Positions 34,672 to 44,295 of a stretch of DNA of 64,000 bases are shown here, piece by piece. Within the stretch, counting starts at the first letter, position 1. The number at the start of each line of letters is the position of its first letter. The stretch is from Blastomonas sp. (GTDB taxonomy: Bacteria > Pseudomonadota > Alphaproteobacteria > Sphingomonadales > Sphingomonadaceae). The translations under genes and the position numbers were made by a program. The notes beneath the pieces are model-generated. The model was not told the DNA's origin. It ran no database searches and saw only the letters and a program-made list of their open reading frames with translations. The stretch lies in assembly GCF_030373265.1 (NCBI RefSeq), contig NZ_JAUCZC010000006.1, positions 1 through 64,000 on the forward strand. Reading direction: 5' to 3'.

Positions 34672-37152
34672 TCAGAAGCTGGAGGCAAGCGTCAGGCCGA
34701 AAGTGCGCGGGTCGCCGGGCTGTCCGGCGATCAGGCCGGTGTTGCCGCCGGTGTTGGCCGCGAGTTGCTCGAAATAGTTCACGTCAAAGGCGTTGCGCAC
34801 CCAGGCGAAGACGTTGAGCCCGTCATCGGTGCGATAGCCCAGCCGGAAGTTGGTGAGCGCATAGCCATTGATGTCGGTGTAGATCGAGCGCGAGGGGTTC
34901 GACGAGAATTTCGAGCGGTAGTTGCCGTCGAACCCGATATAGGCAAAGCCGTCGAGCCCGAAAATCGAGGCCGGCGCATTGGCCTCTGCACCATAAGAGA
35001 ACGCCCAGTTCGAGATACCGGGCAGCCATTGGCCCGAGATATCGCAGTTGGCCGGGCTCAGCGCACCGGGCACCCCGGGGGCACCGGGCACCTGTGTCCC
35101 GGTGACGGTGGTGCCGCCGGCCAGTTCGGGCGGGCATGGGGCGTCGACGAAGCGGACATATTCGTGGTCGGTATAGGCGCCGCTGACATAGGCGTTGAAC
35201 CGCTCCGAGGGCCGCACGCTGAAGTCCGCCTCGATCCCGCGCACCCGAACCTTGCCCGCATTGGCGAGGTAGCCGCGCAGCACGCCCAGCTGGCCGTTGT
35301 TGACCGTCGCCTGATAGTCTCCGATCTCGGTCCAGAAGCCGGCAAGGTTGAGCGTCGCGCGGCGGTCCCAGAATTGCGTCTTCAATCCCACCTCAAAATG
35401 ATCGACCTTCTCGGGCGCGACCGCGCCTGCCGCGAGCAGCGGGTTGCCCGCCGCGTCATTGGGCACGCCCGACAGGTTGATGCCGCCGGTCTTGAACGTC
35501 TTGGCATAGGTTGCATACGCGCGGACATCGTCGGAGACGCGATAGGCCAGGGTCAGGTCATAAGACAGGTTCCAGTCGCTGAATTCGGGTTCGAAGAACT
35601 GCGGCGCGAGCACCCCGCGCTGCGCGACAATCCAGGGATCGTTGGCGAACGGCCCGTTGAAGGTGACCAACTGGCGGGTGCCGTTCGAGGCGGTTCCCGT
35701 CACCACCGAGTTGTACGATCCGGTCTTCTTGTCGTAATTGATGCGGATGCCCGGCTGGATGGTCAGGGCATCGGTGACCTTCCAGCTGAGCTGGCCGAAG
35801 GCGGCGACGCTGGTGTTCTTGAAGCCGATATCGTTGTTGGCAACCAACCCGTTGAGCACCGCCGGGTTGTTGGCGAGCGCGCTGGTCGGGTTGAGCAGCC
35901 AGCGGCTCGCGGCCGGCCCCTGCTCCTGGATGCCCTGGGTGTCGATGGTCTGATAGAAGCCGAACACGCCTGCGACGAAATCGATGCGCTCGCCCAGTGA
36001 TCCGGCATAGCGCACTTCCTGCGTGAACTGCTCCTGCTGCGAGGGGTTGTTGACCTTGAGCGTGATCGGCAGGCCGGTGAAGTCGCGGTCGTTCGAAGGG
36101 GTCCAGTCCCAGAAGCGCCAGGCGCTGACTGAAGTCAGCGTGCCGGGGCCGACATCCCATTCGAGCTTGAGCGATGCACCACCCAGGATGCTCTTGGCGC
36201 TGAGCTCTGCATCGACATCGGTCACCCGGTCGAACGCGTCGAGGCTGGGCGGGGCATAGCCGAACGCCGCCGACAGCGCGGGGAACTGGCGGTTGGCCGG
36301 GCGCTGGGTGCTGCCGTAGCGCGCATAGATCTGCGCGCAGCATTCGGGGTTCTGGCGGTTGTAGTCGCCCGCCAGCGTCACCTTGAGGGAATCGCTCGGC
36401 TTCCACAGCAGCGTGCCGCGAATCCCCAGATTGTTCAATTCGTTCACGTTGGTGCCGGTGGCGACGTTGAAGATCGTGCCCCGCCGATCGGTGGTCGCAA
36501 CCCCGAAACGCACAGCGACAGTGTCAGACAGCGGCCCGGACACCGATGCCTTGGCCTGGCGGAACTCGAGATTGCCTGCGGTGACCTCGGCGCGGCCCTC
36601 GAAATCGAAGCTCGGTTCCTTCGAGGTGATGTTGATCGCGCCCGCAGTCGTATTCTTGCCGTAGAGCGTGCCCTGCGGCCCGCGCAGCGTCTCGACCTGC
36701 GCGATATCGAGGAAATCGAGCGTCGCCACCGCCACCCGGCCGACGAAGACATCGTCGATATAGATGCCGACACCCTGTTCGATGCCGTCATTAGTGAGGC
36801 CGAACGGCGCGCCGAGCCCGCGGATGTTGATCGCCGAATTGCGCGGGTTGGAGGAGTAGAACTGCAATGTCGGCTGCAATTGCGTCAACCGGCTGACGTT
36901 GAAGCTGCCGGTGTTGTCGAGCGTGGTCACATCGACCACCGAGAGCGCAATCGGCACGTCCTGCGAGGATTCGTCGCGGCGGCGGGCGGAGACGATGATC
37001 ACGTTGCCGGGCTGTTGCTGGACCTCTTCGCCCGCATCCGGCTGGGCGTTGGCTGCGGTGGCCTCCGTATCGGCCGCGAGCGCCGGCACCTGCGATGCAA
37101 GAGCGATGGCCAGCGCAGCAAAGGACGAACGGGCGGCAAAAGACATGGACAT
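34672..37152 (-). CDS. TonB-dependent outer-membrane receptor
   Basis: An 826-residue receptor. It has a signal peptide ending VPALAAD, a TonB-box-like VIIVSARRRDESSQDVP, a plug with LRGPQGTLYGKNTTAGAIN and a long barrel ending in FGLTLASSF. In sphingomonads such receptors import glycans, aromatics, sulfur compounds or siderophores. The genes preceding it on the same strand, a DUF2292 peptide and an SLC13 permease, suggest a sulfate-ester or sulfonate ligand. Start ATG 37152, with ATG 37146 just inside. Confidence 0.85.
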   Translation of the reverse strand: MSMSFAARSSFAALAIALASQVPALAADTEATAANAQPDAGEEVQQQPGNVIIVSARRRDESSQDVPIALSVVDVTTLDNTGSFNVSRLTQLQPTLQFYSSNPRNSAINIRGLGAPFGLTNDGIEQGVGIYIDDVFVGRVAVATLDFLDIAQVETLRGPQGTLYGKNTTAGAINITSKEPSFDFEGRAEVTAGNLEFRQAKASVSGPLSDTVAVRFGVATTDRRGTIFNVATGTNVNELNNLGIRGTLLWKPSDSLKVTLAGDYNRQNPECCAQIYARYGSTQRPANRQFPALSAAFGYAPPSLDAFDRVTDVDAELSAKSILGGASLKLEWDVGPGTLTSVSAWRFWDWTPSNDRDFTGLPITLKVNNPSQQEQFTQEVRYAGSLGERIDFVAGVFGFYQTIDTQGIQEQGPAASRWLLNPTSALANNPAVLNGLVANNDIGFKNTSVAAFGQLSWKVTDALTIQPGIRINYDKKTGSYNSVVTGTASNGTRQLVTFNGPFANDPWIVAQRGVLAPQFFEPEFSDWNLSYDLTLAYRVSDDVRAYATYAKTFKTGGINLSGVPNDAAGNPLLAAGAVAPEKVDHFEVGLKTQFWDRRATLNLAGFWTEIGDYQATVNNGQLGVLRGYLANAGKVRVRGIEADFSVRPSERFNAYVSGAYTDHEYVRFVDAPCPPELAGGTTVTGTQVPGAPGVPGALSPANCDISGQWLPGISNWAFSYGAEANAPASIFGLDGFAYIGFDGNYRSKFSSNPSRSIYTDINGYALTNFRLGYRTDDGLNVFAWVRNAFDVNYFEQLAANTGGNTGLIAGQPGDPRTFGLTLASSF

Positions 37153-37284
37153 TTGGAAGGACCCCCAGGGATGGAAGTGCTTCCGGCTGTCCGGTCGGCA
37201 CGCTGTAACAGTGGTTGCGTCAGAAAAGGCCTCGAAAAAACGCCGGCCCGGTCTCCCGGTCCCGGCAGTCGAGGGATGGGGCTA

Positions 37285-37452
37285 TCAGGAAAAGCGCTGG
37301 CGTTCGGTGACGTCCATCTGGACCAGCCTGCCATCGTGCACGGTCAGCGTGACCGCTCCGAAGCGCAGTTTGGCAATCGCTTCGGCGATCGCAGACATTG
37401 GCACGGACGCGGCAGCAGCAGGTGGGGCATCAGCGGATTTTGAAGGAGGCAT
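37285..37452 (-). CDS. DUF2292 small protein (YezD-like)
   Basis: A 55-residue protein. IAEAIAKLRFGAVTLTVHDGRLVQMDVTERQRF is the whole DUF2292 domain, a small fold found near sulfur-assimilation genes in many bacteria. Its biochemical role is not established. ATG 37452 has GGGAG nine bases upstream. It lies between the SLC13 permease and the TonB receptor on the same strand, which together suggest one sulfur-uptake locus. Confidence 0.75.
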   Translation of the reverse strand: MPPSKSADAPPAAAASVPMSAIAEAIAKLRFGAVTLTVHDGRLVQMDVTERQRFS

Positions 37453-37487
37453 GAGGCGAAACTCCCTGTGAAAACTGGTGCGGACCG

Positions 37488-37499
37488 GCTGCATGCAGC
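37488..37499. promoter_or_regulatory. Perfect palindrome GCTGCATGCAGC upstream of DUF2292 gene
   Basis: A 12-base perfect palindrome 35 bases before the DUF2292 start. Nearby, TCTACCG occurs twice in direct repeat (37525-37531 and 37554-37560), 29 bases apart, each with a T-rich flank. The region is a plausible operator zone for a sulfur regulator, but the binding protein is not in the window. Confidence 0.3.
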
Positions 37500-37658
37500 A
37501 TGGCCCGCAGACACAGAGCTATTCTCTACCGTTTCAGTTGGCAAGATAGTTTTTCTACCGGGGGTGGGTATCTGCGGCAGATCGTGCGGCGCCAGCGGCT
37601 GGCCGCATGCGCCCGAGCCTGCGCTGGATCGAGCGTATGCGTGCAATCCGGCACGCTG

Positions 37659-39464
37659 CTAGAAGATCAGATAGATCGATGCGGAAGCCGCCAGACCGAC
37701 CACGACGTTCATCGGAATGCCGATCTTAAGAAAGTCGGAGAAGCGATAGTCCGCCGCCGCATAGACCATGGTGTTGGTCTGATACCCGATGGGCGTGGCA
37801 AAGCTTGCCGACGCGGCCAGCATCACGGCGACCAGCAACGGCCTGGGATCGATCCCCATATTGGCTGCGATGCCGATGACGATCGGGGTGAGCAGGACCG
37901 CCACCGCGTTGTTGGTCACAGCCTCGGTCAGCAGCGAGGTCAGCGCATAGACCGCGAGGATCAGCAGAAACAGCGGCGCGGTGGTCAGCATCGGTGCGAC
38001 CGCCCCAACGATCAGATCGACGCTACCGGCATTCTGGAACCCGGTGCCGATCGCCAGCATCGCGAAGATGAGAACGAGCAGGCTTCCGTCGATCGCGGCC
38101 CACGCTTCGGCGGGGTCGATGGTGCGGGTGATCAGCACCACCGCCACCCCGATGATCGCGAGGCCCTCGATCGGCATCACCCCGAGTGCGGCTGCCAGCA
38201 CCGTTGCCAACAGCGTCAGCACCGCAATCGGCGCCTTGGCGCGCCGATAGGGCGTCGCCTTGGCAGCGGCGATGCCAGCAAGGTGGATGTTGTCCTGAAG
38301 CTGGGCGAGTTCGGGCGGTCGCGCCGCGATCAGCAGGGTGTCGGCAGCGCGCAGCCGCGCGGTGGGCATATCCGGGCCGGGCAGATGCCGCGCGCGGGAA
38401 ATCCCCAGAATGCGCACCCGCAGCCGCGACAACATCGGAATTTCGGCGAGATGCCGCCCGATGCTGGGATGGGTGGGCGCGATCGTCGCTTCGTACAGGG
38501 TCACGTCCTCGGGACGCTTGTCGCCGTGTAGCGCCAGTCCCCCACCCAGCCCGGCCAGCCCGGTTTCGAACCCCTCGCCCGAGGCAAACGCCGCCAGCTC
38601 GTGCGGCGAGGCTGCAATCACCAGCCGGTCGCCCGCCTCGAGCACGGCGGTCTCGAAGCCCTTGCGCCGAACGTCGCCCTGCCGCTTGAGCCCCAGAATG
38701 CGTGCCCGTTCGGGCTTGAGCGCCGAGATGTCCTCGATCGCCTTGCCGATCATCTCCGAATCCGGCCCCACCAGCAATTCGGACAGGCACTCGTGCGCGT
38801 CGCTGTCGGCGGCAGCGCTTTCGGGACGGTCGGGCAGCAGCCGGGGGCCGAGCAACAGCAGCAGCAGCGCGCCGGTGAGCGCCGTGATCAGCCCCACCCC
38901 GGTGATTTCGAACACCCCGAAGGCAGGCTGGCCAAGCCCGCGCGCGACACCATCGACCAGCAGGTTGGTCGATGTTCCGACCAGCGTCAGCGTTCCGCCG
39001 AGGATCGCCAGATAGGACAAGGGGATCAGCAGCCGCGTCGCCGAAATGCCCAGCGCCTTGCCCAGCTTCTTGACGATCGGGATCATGATGATGACCACAG
39101 GCGTGTTGTTGACGAACGCCGCAGCCCCCAGCGTTCCGCCGAAGACCTCGGCCATGACGCGCCTGGGGTTGCTTTCGGCACGGCGGATCAGCAGTCCCAT
39201 CACCGCCTCGATCGCGCCGGTGCGCACCAGCGCCCCCGACAGCACGAACAGCGCACCGATCGCCAGCGGGGCGGAGTTCGAGAACACGCCGCGCACATCG
39301 GCGACCGACACATAGCCCAGCACCATCACCACCGCCGCCCCGGTCACCCCGACGACCACCGGCGGAAACCGCTCGGTCATGAACGCCGCGAAAATGGCAA
39401 TCAGCAGCACCAGACCGATCTGGGCGCTGTAGATGTCGATCAATTGAACAAGCGTGTCGAGCAT
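37659..39464 (-). CDS. SLC13/DASS permease with two TrkA-C domains (SAC1-like)
   Basis: A 601-residue membrane protein: about five helices, then a cytoplasmic part with two TrkA-C (RCK_C) domains at about residues 215-290 and 305-380, then about six more helices. The transporter halves carry FVNNTPVVIIMIPIV and TEAVTNNAVAVLLTPIV, the paired NNT/NNA motifs of the DASS/SLC13 fold. This split architecture is that of SAC1/SLC13-like anion permeases, which often carry sulfate, but other divalent anions such as dicarboxylates are possible. ATG 39464. Likely works with the DUF2292 protein and the receptor. Confidence 0.85.
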   Translation of the reverse strand: MLDTLVQLIDIYSAQIGLVLLIAIFAAFMTERFPPVVVGVTGAAVVMVLGYVSVADVRGVFSNSAPLAIGALFVLSGALVRTGAIEAVMGLLIRRAESNPRRVMAEVFGGTLGAAAFVNNTPVVIIMIPIVKKLGKALGISATRLLIPLSYLAILGGTLTLVGTSTNLLVDGVARGLGQPAFGVFEITGVGLITALTGALLLLLLGPRLLPDRPESAAADSDAHECLSELLVGPDSEMIGKAIEDISALKPERARILGLKRQGDVRRKGFETAVLEAGDRLVIAASPHELAAFASGEGFETGLAGLGGGLALHGDKRPEDVTLYEATIAPTHPSIGRHLAEIPMLSRLRVRILGISRARHLPGPDMPTARLRAADTLLIAARPPELAQLQDNIHLAGIAAAKATPYRRAKAPIAVLTLLATVLAAALGVMPIEGLAIIGVAVVLITRTIDPAEAWAAIDGSLLVLIFAMLAIGTGFQNAGSVDLIVGAVAPMLTTAPLFLLILAVYALTSLLTEAVTNNAVAVLLTPIVIGIAANMGIDPRPLLVAVMLAASASFATPIGYQTNTMVYAAADYRFSDFLKIGIPMNVVVGLAASASIYLIF

Positions 39465-39793
39465 GAGTGGGGATAGCCTTGGGATCGCCGGGCACCGGTG
39501 CGCGGCCAACCCCTTTGGCACGCGGCCCCGCCTGCACACCAGCGCAAAACTCCCCCCGTGTCCGCCGCAGCCGCCTCAGTTGCCGTGTGGCATCGGCATC
39601 CGGAGCGGCAGGGTGGCGGCCAGGGGCCCGCGGCGGGCGCCGGTGCGCGGCGTCTGGTCCAGGCGGGCGGACCGGGATCCACCGGATCGAGCCGGGGGCC
39701 AGCCGGCGACAAAAGCACGGCCGCGTCCCCCCTTTGCCCGGTCTGGCGCGGCCTCAGCAGGTCACCACGTGCACCGCGCCTTCGCCCGATCGG
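39465..39793. other. GC-rich intergenic region
   Basis: About 330 bases upstream of the SLC13 gene and downstream of the ankyrin gene. Very GC-rich with several short GGCC/CCGG self-complementary runs. Long frames exist on both strands, but they look like composition artefacts with no recognisable protein. Confidence 0.5.
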
Positions 39794-41098
39794 TCACTTG
39801 AGCGAGCGAAGATAATCGATCGCGCCCCTATTGATGTTCGCGCTCTCGTACATTTCGAGCGCCGTGCGGCCGTCGGGTCCGGTTGCATCCTTGTCCGCCC
39901 CTGCGGTGACGAGCAGGCGCAGTACCGATGCGGGCTGGTTGGCTTTGGCTGCAATCGTCAGCGCTGTGTCGCCATTGGCGAGCTTCGGAACCGGCTTGAG
40001 GCCATAGTCCTCGATCAGCAGACGAATGGTCTGCGGCCCGCTCTTGTAGGCATCTGCACTTTCCAGGGCCACCATGAGGGCGTTCGCTCCATCCCGGTTG
40101 ACGGCGTGGACGTCGGCGCCTGCACCGGCAAGCAGCCGGATCAGCGCGGGCGCATGCGTCTGCGCCTTGCCGGTCACGATGAAGGCGGTATTGCCCAGAT
40201 TGTCGGTCGCGTTGACGTCCTGCCCCATATCCAGCAGCAGCTTTGCAACCTCCGCGCTGTTCCGGCCCGCCCTGACGAGCGCGGTCGCGCCGTTCTGGTC
40301 GCGGCCATCGACCTTCAACCTTTGGTCCAGCAGAAAGCGCAGGACCTTGGCGTTGGGGTTGTTCTCGGCGGCCAGCATGGCGGCGTTCAGGCCATCCTTG
40401 CCGACCTTGTTGATGTCGCTGTGCTTGGCCAGATGCACCACGACGTCATAGGTGGGGTTGCGCCAGGCTGCATTGAGAAACGGATCCCAGCCATTCTTGT
40501 CGTCGGTGTCGTAACGCAGGCCGAGCGAATGAAAGAACTCGAACAGATGCACATACTGCGCGCGCATCGCGGCTTCATGCATGGCCGTCCGGCCGTTGAC
40601 GTCGCGGTTGTTGACGTCGACGCCGGCCTTGATCAGTTCCCGGTAGACCTGCAGATCGGGTTGCAGCCGGGTGGCGTGGGCAAAGGCGTTGCGCCCGGTT
40701 CCATCGAGCGCGTTCACATTGACGCCCGCGTGCGCCAGCACCAAGCGCACCGCCTCGGGCGTGCCCCCCTTGGTGACCCAGAAGATCGCCTCGCGCCCCT
40801 CAAGCTGCGCTTCGGTCAGCTTGGCACCGTTGTCGATGAGGAACTTCCAGACATCCTCTTTGGCCATAGAATTCCCGGCGCGAACGAGCACCGAGGAGCC
40901 GTGATGGTTGAGTTCGTTCAGATTGATGCCGCGGTCCAGCTGGGTCTGGATTTCCGCCACGGTCAGCGGGACGAACCAGTTCTCCGGAATGTTGAGCGGT
41001 GTGTCGCTGTTGGCGCTGGCGGGCATCGCTGCCATGGTCAGCCAAAGCGCTGCCACGGTGCGCGCAACTGATAAGGTGAAGGCTTGGGGCTTCATCAT
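39794..41098 (-). CDS. Secreted ankyrin-repeat protein
   Basis: A 434-residue protein with a signal peptide (ALWLTMAAMPASAN) followed by about ten ankyrin repeats. Typical units are NGRTAMHEAAMRAQYVHLFE and NGATALVRAGRNSAEVAKLL, with the DxxGxTAL turn. Ankyrin repeats bind proteins; a periplasmic partner of the TonB receptor is likely, since the gene sits 51 bases after it and such receptor-ankyrin pairs recur in proteobacterial iron loci. No catalytic domain is present. Start ATG 41098, with a second ATG at 41095. Confidence 0.82.
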   Translation of the reverse strand: MMKPQAFTLSVARTVAALWLTMAAMPASANSDTPLNIPENWFVPLTVAEIQTQLDRGINLNELNHHGSSVLVRAGNSMAKEDVWKFLIDNGAKLTEAQLEGREAIFWVTKGGTPEAVRLVLAHAGVNVNALDGTGRNAFAHATRLQPDLQVYRELIKAGVDVNNRDVNGRTAMHEAAMRAQYVHLFEFFHSLGLRYDTDDKNGWDPFLNAAWRNPTYDVVVHLAKHSDINKVGKDGLNAAMLAAENNPNAKVLRFLLDQRLKVDGRDQNGATALVRAGRNSAEVAKLLLDMGQDVNATDNLGNTAFIVTGKAQTHAPALIRLLAGAGADVHAVNRDGANALMVALESADAYKSGPQTIRLLIEDYGLKPVPKLANGDTALTIAAKANQPASVLRLLVTAGADKDATGPDGRTALEMYESANINRGAIDYLRSLK

Positions 41099-41149
41099 GG
41101 TCTTTGTAACTCCGGGTAGCCGATAGGGAATGATCGTGGGAATCCGAAC

Positions 41150-43426
41150 TCAAAGGAACAGGTAGCGCAGTTCGACAAAGGCTGAGCGGGGGCGGCCTGG
41201 ATAATGCCCGCTGCGGACCAGAAAGCCCGAGGCGGCATAGGTCTTGTCGAGGATGTTCTCGACCCGGAACATCGCTCGGATCGGACCTTTTTCGTAGATC
41301 AGAGATCCATCGAAGATCATGTAGGGCCGGACGGTCTGGCCATCGACGCTCAGCCGCCGCGAGACATAATCCCCCCCTATCGCCGCCGCGAGACCCAGTT
41401 TTGGCAACTGGTACCGGGTCCAGAACCCCAAGGTGTGCTTGGGCGCATTGGCGAAGCGGTCGCCCACGCTGTCGCCGATGTCCCCGGCACCGCTGACGAA
41501 GCCCTCGGTGATCCGCGTGTCGTTATAGGCGTAGTTGGCGGTCACCACCCAATTGGGGGTAATATCGGTGGCAAGGTCGAATTCGAACCCCTTGCTGACC
41601 ACTTCGCCGGCAGCGATCAGATCATCCACCCCGTCGCCACCGACATCGCCGCGCGGATCGTTCTGCAGCACATTGGTGCGCCGGATCCGGTAGACCGCAC
41701 CAGCGGTCTGCACGCGACCATTGAACAACGCGGTCTTGAAGCCGCCTTCAAAGATATCGCCCGAGGTCGGATCGAACGGCCCTCCGGTCAGCGGCGTCTG
41801 GGATCCGGGGCTTTGCGGCTCGAAGGTGGTCGCATACTGACCGAAAACGCTGATCTCTTCGTTCAGGCGATAGACCGCTCCGAACCGGTAGCTCCAGTTG
41901 TCGCCGGAAAAGACCTCGCCGTTGACATCGTCGCGATAGGAATCGTAGCGGATGCCGGCGGTCAGGATGACAGGGCCCAGAGACAGTTCATCCAGCGCAT
42001 AGAAACCCTCGCGTTTGCTTTCGATGGCGTTGGACGTCTGCGGGCCGTCGATATAGGTTGCGCTCACGCCGGGTTGATACACCGGATCGAACAGGCTGAT
42101 CGGCGAAGGCAGGCCCGGCGTTGGGCGGGTGTTGCCGCGCAGCCGGCTGGCAACCCGCGATTCGGTTATCGTGTAGCGGTCAAATCCCAGCAGCACCCGG
42201 TTCTTGACGGTCCCGCTGATCTCGGCCGACCAGACCGCATTCGCGCCATAGGACCAGCTTTCCTGCTCGCGCTGCTGTACGCGGAATTCGCGGCGCACGG
42301 CATCGATGGCCCCGTCATTGTTGGTATCGAGCAGGGCGTTGAGCTCGTGATAGCGCTGCTCTTCCTCGCCGTCGTTGTACCGCACAGTGGCGTCCAGCAC
42401 CACGTTGGCGAACGGCTTTGCTTCTATCCGGCCTTGCAGCACGTCGGACTTCATCTTCAGGAAATCATCGGGTTCGTTCGCGTTCCAGCGCCGGCTGGTC
42501 AGGAAACGGCCCTCGTCATCCACCGGCACCCCGCGCAGGCGGGCGGCGTTCTGCTTCTGGTCATAGCGGGTGGCCTGAAAGATGATCCTGGTATCGCCGG
42601 TGTTGTAGGCAAGCCCGCCATCGGCAATCAGGGTTTCCTGCGAGGCATTGAACCGCAGCAGCCCGCGGTCCTCGTAGAAGAGACCCCCGCGAGCGGAAAA
42701 CCCGCCTCCCAAGCTGCCATTGGCTTCGGCCAGACCGCCATATCTGCCAGCGGTGCCGCCGATGATTCGCACCTCGGCCTCGGACTGCTCGGTGGGCTTT
42801 TTCGTGACATAGTTGAACAGGCCCCCCGGCGCGCCTGGACCATACAGCATGCCGGCCGGCCCCTTGAGGAACTCGACCCGTTCCACATTGAACAGCTGGG
42901 GAACCGCAAAGCCGGCGTTGGGGTCGCCGCGCAGGCCGTCGTAGAAGATTTCTTCCTGGCGAAACCCGCGCGCTGCGACGCCTGCAAAGCTGTATAAGCT
43001 GACGCCGGAAATATTGCGGTACAGGTCCTGCGCATCTCGCGCGCCCTGATCCTCGATGAGCTGGTTTGTGATCGTCGTGACCATCTGGCTCGATTCGAGC
43101 GGCGTGGTCGACAACTTTCCGACCAGCACTTCCTGCACGCGATAAAGCTGCTGTGCGCGCCCGGTGACGATGATGGTGCCTTCGGGCTGATCGTCATCCG
43201 TAGCCGGTGCCGGCTGCTGTTGCGGGTCGGAGCTTTGTGCCGCAGCGCCGGGAAGGGTGCCAACCGCCACAGCGGTGATCACGCACCCCCCTTTCAACGA
43301 TGCCAGCATGCGCCCGAGCAATGGTGACATCTTGCCCCGATTGGGCGTCACCGACAGGCCCGTCGGGGGCATCGGCAAAGCGTTGCGATGCAGGCGGGCG
43401 GTCGAAATCTCGTGATGATGTCGCAT
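41150..43426 (-). CDS. TonB-dependent siderophore receptor
   Basis: A 758-residue receptor of the ferrichrome/ferric-coprogen class: TIIVTGRAQQLYRVQEVLVG, the plug segment FLKGPAGMLYGPGAPGGLFN (typical of siderophore receptors), and a barrel ending in RSAFVELRYLFL. Its N-terminus has a long leader before the signal peptide; ATG 43426 has AGGGG nine bases upstream. It is divergent from a two-component system whose regulator probably controls it, and is followed by an ankyrin gene. The ligand is probably a ferric siderophore or ferric citrate, in view of the CitMHS carrier near by. Confidence 0.87.
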   Translation of the reverse strand: MRHHHEISTARLHRNALPMPPTGLSVTPNRGKMSPLLGRMLASLKGGCVITAVAVGTLPGAAAQSSDPQQQPAPATDDDQPEGTIIVTGRAQQLYRVQEVLVGKLSTTPLESSQMVTTITNQLIEDQGARDAQDLYRNISGVSLYSFAGVAARGFRQEEIFYDGLRGDPNAGFAVPQLFNVERVEFLKGPAGMLYGPGAPGGLFNYVTKKPTEQSEAEVRIIGGTAGRYGGLAEANGSLGGGFSARGGLFYEDRGLLRFNASQETLIADGGLAYNTGDTRIIFQATRYDQKQNAARLRGVPVDDEGRFLTSRRWNANEPDDFLKMKSDVLQGRIEAKPFANVVLDATVRYNDGEEEQRYHELNALLDTNNDGAIDAVRREFRVQQREQESWSYGANAVWSAEISGTVKNRVLLGFDRYTITESRVASRLRGNTRPTPGLPSPISLFDPVYQPGVSATYIDGPQTSNAIESKREGFYALDELSLGPVILTAGIRYDSYRDDVNGEVFSGDNWSYRFGAVYRLNEEISVFGQYATTFEPQSPGSQTPLTGGPFDPTSGDIFEGGFKTALFNGRVQTAGAVYRIRRTNVLQNDPRGDVGGDGVDDLIAAGEVVSKGFEFDLATDITPNWVVTANYAYNDTRITEGFVSGAGDIGDSVGDRFANAPKHTLGFWTRYQLPKLGLAAAIGGDYVSRRLSVDGQTVRPYMIFDGSLIYEKGPIRAMFRVENILDKTYAASGFLVRSGHYPGRPRSAFVELRYLFL

Positions 43427-43545
43427 GTCAGATCCCCTCATGTCCTGCGCTTTGGCGGCAGGTATCATGGCATTCCTAGCGTCCTTTGCTGTCACGAACC
43501 TATCGCGTCATCAAATTGCCACGGGCCGCCAATCGCCTTGCCAGC

Positions 43546-43584
43546 CCGCAAATAGCGGCGCTAGTATCGCCGCAAATGGCTGCG
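43546..43584. promoter_or_regulatory. Direct repeats CCGCAAATRGCKGCG, likely response-regulator box
   Basis: Two copies of a 15-base element (43546-43560 and 43570-43584; 13 of 15 identical), 24 bases apart start to start, with a weaker half copy CCGCCAATCGCC at 43526-43537. Direct repeats about two helical turns apart are what OmpR-type regulators bind. They lie between the divergent receptor and response-regulator genes. Confidence 0.45.
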
Positions 43585-43613
43585 CGCCAAAGCACGGCCG
43601 GAACGGAGAGCGG

Positions 43614-44288
43614 ATGCGCATTCTCGTCGTTGAGGACGACGCCGATCTGGCCGATGCCGTCACCCGGCATCTGCGGCGCGACGGTCATGCCGTCGACTGG
43701 GAGCATGACGGCGAAAGCGCGGACGACATACTGGGGTATCAGCAATACGATCTGGTGCTGCTCGACATCGGGCTGCCCAACATGAGCGGGTTCGATATCC
43801 TGCGCCGGTTGCGGTCACGCGGACACGCGACGCCTGTCATGATGCTCACCGCCCGCTCGGAAGTCGAAGACCGGGTCGATGCGCTGGACGTGGGGGCGGA
43901 CGACTATCTGCCAAAGCCGTTCGACTTCAGGGAGTTCGATGCGCGCTGCCGGGCTCTCTTGCGCCGGGCGCAGGGCTTGGCCTCCAATGTGACGACGGTG
44001 GGCCGGCTGGTGTTCGATCGGGCCGCGCGCAGCGCCCGGATCGGCGATGAGGAGTTGCACCTGCCCAACCGGGAATTCCGTCTGCTGGAGATCCTGATCG
44101 GCAGGCTTGGCAAGGCCATCAGCAAGGAGCAGATTTCTGCGCAGCTGTTCGATTTCGACGACGAAGCCGGCATGAACGCCATCGAACTCTATGTCGGACG
44201 CCTGCGGCGAAAGCTGGGCAGCGCCATCACCATCCGGACGATCCGCGGGTTCGGGTATATGGCCGAGGCTGGCGACGGCAGTGCTTGA
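43614..44288 (+). CDS. OmpR/TctD-type response regulator
   Basis: A 224-residue regulator. Receiver domain: RILVVEDDADLA, phosphoacceptor Asp in LVLLDIGLPNMSG, Thr in MLTARS and Lys in LPKPFDF. The C-terminal winged helix follows (LPNREFRLLEILIGRLGKAI ... ELYVGRLRRKLG). ATG 43614 is preceded by GGAGAG; a longer frame begins inside the opposite gene. It is followed by a histidine kinase and a solute-binding protein, so all three form one operon that likely senses and regulates uptake of a citrate- or iron-type ligand. Confidence 0.88.
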   Translation: MRILVVEDDADLADAVTRHLRRDGHAVDWEHDGESADDILGYQQYDLVLLDIGLPNMSGFDILRRLRSRGHATPVMMLTARSEVEDRVDALDVGADDYLPKPFDFREFDARCRALLRRAQGLASNVTTVGRLVFDRAARSARIGDEELHLPNREFRLLEILIGRLGKAISKEQISAQLFDFDDEAGMNAIELYVGRLRRKLGSAITIRTIRGFGYMAEAGDGSA

Positions 44289-44295
44289 AAGGGCG

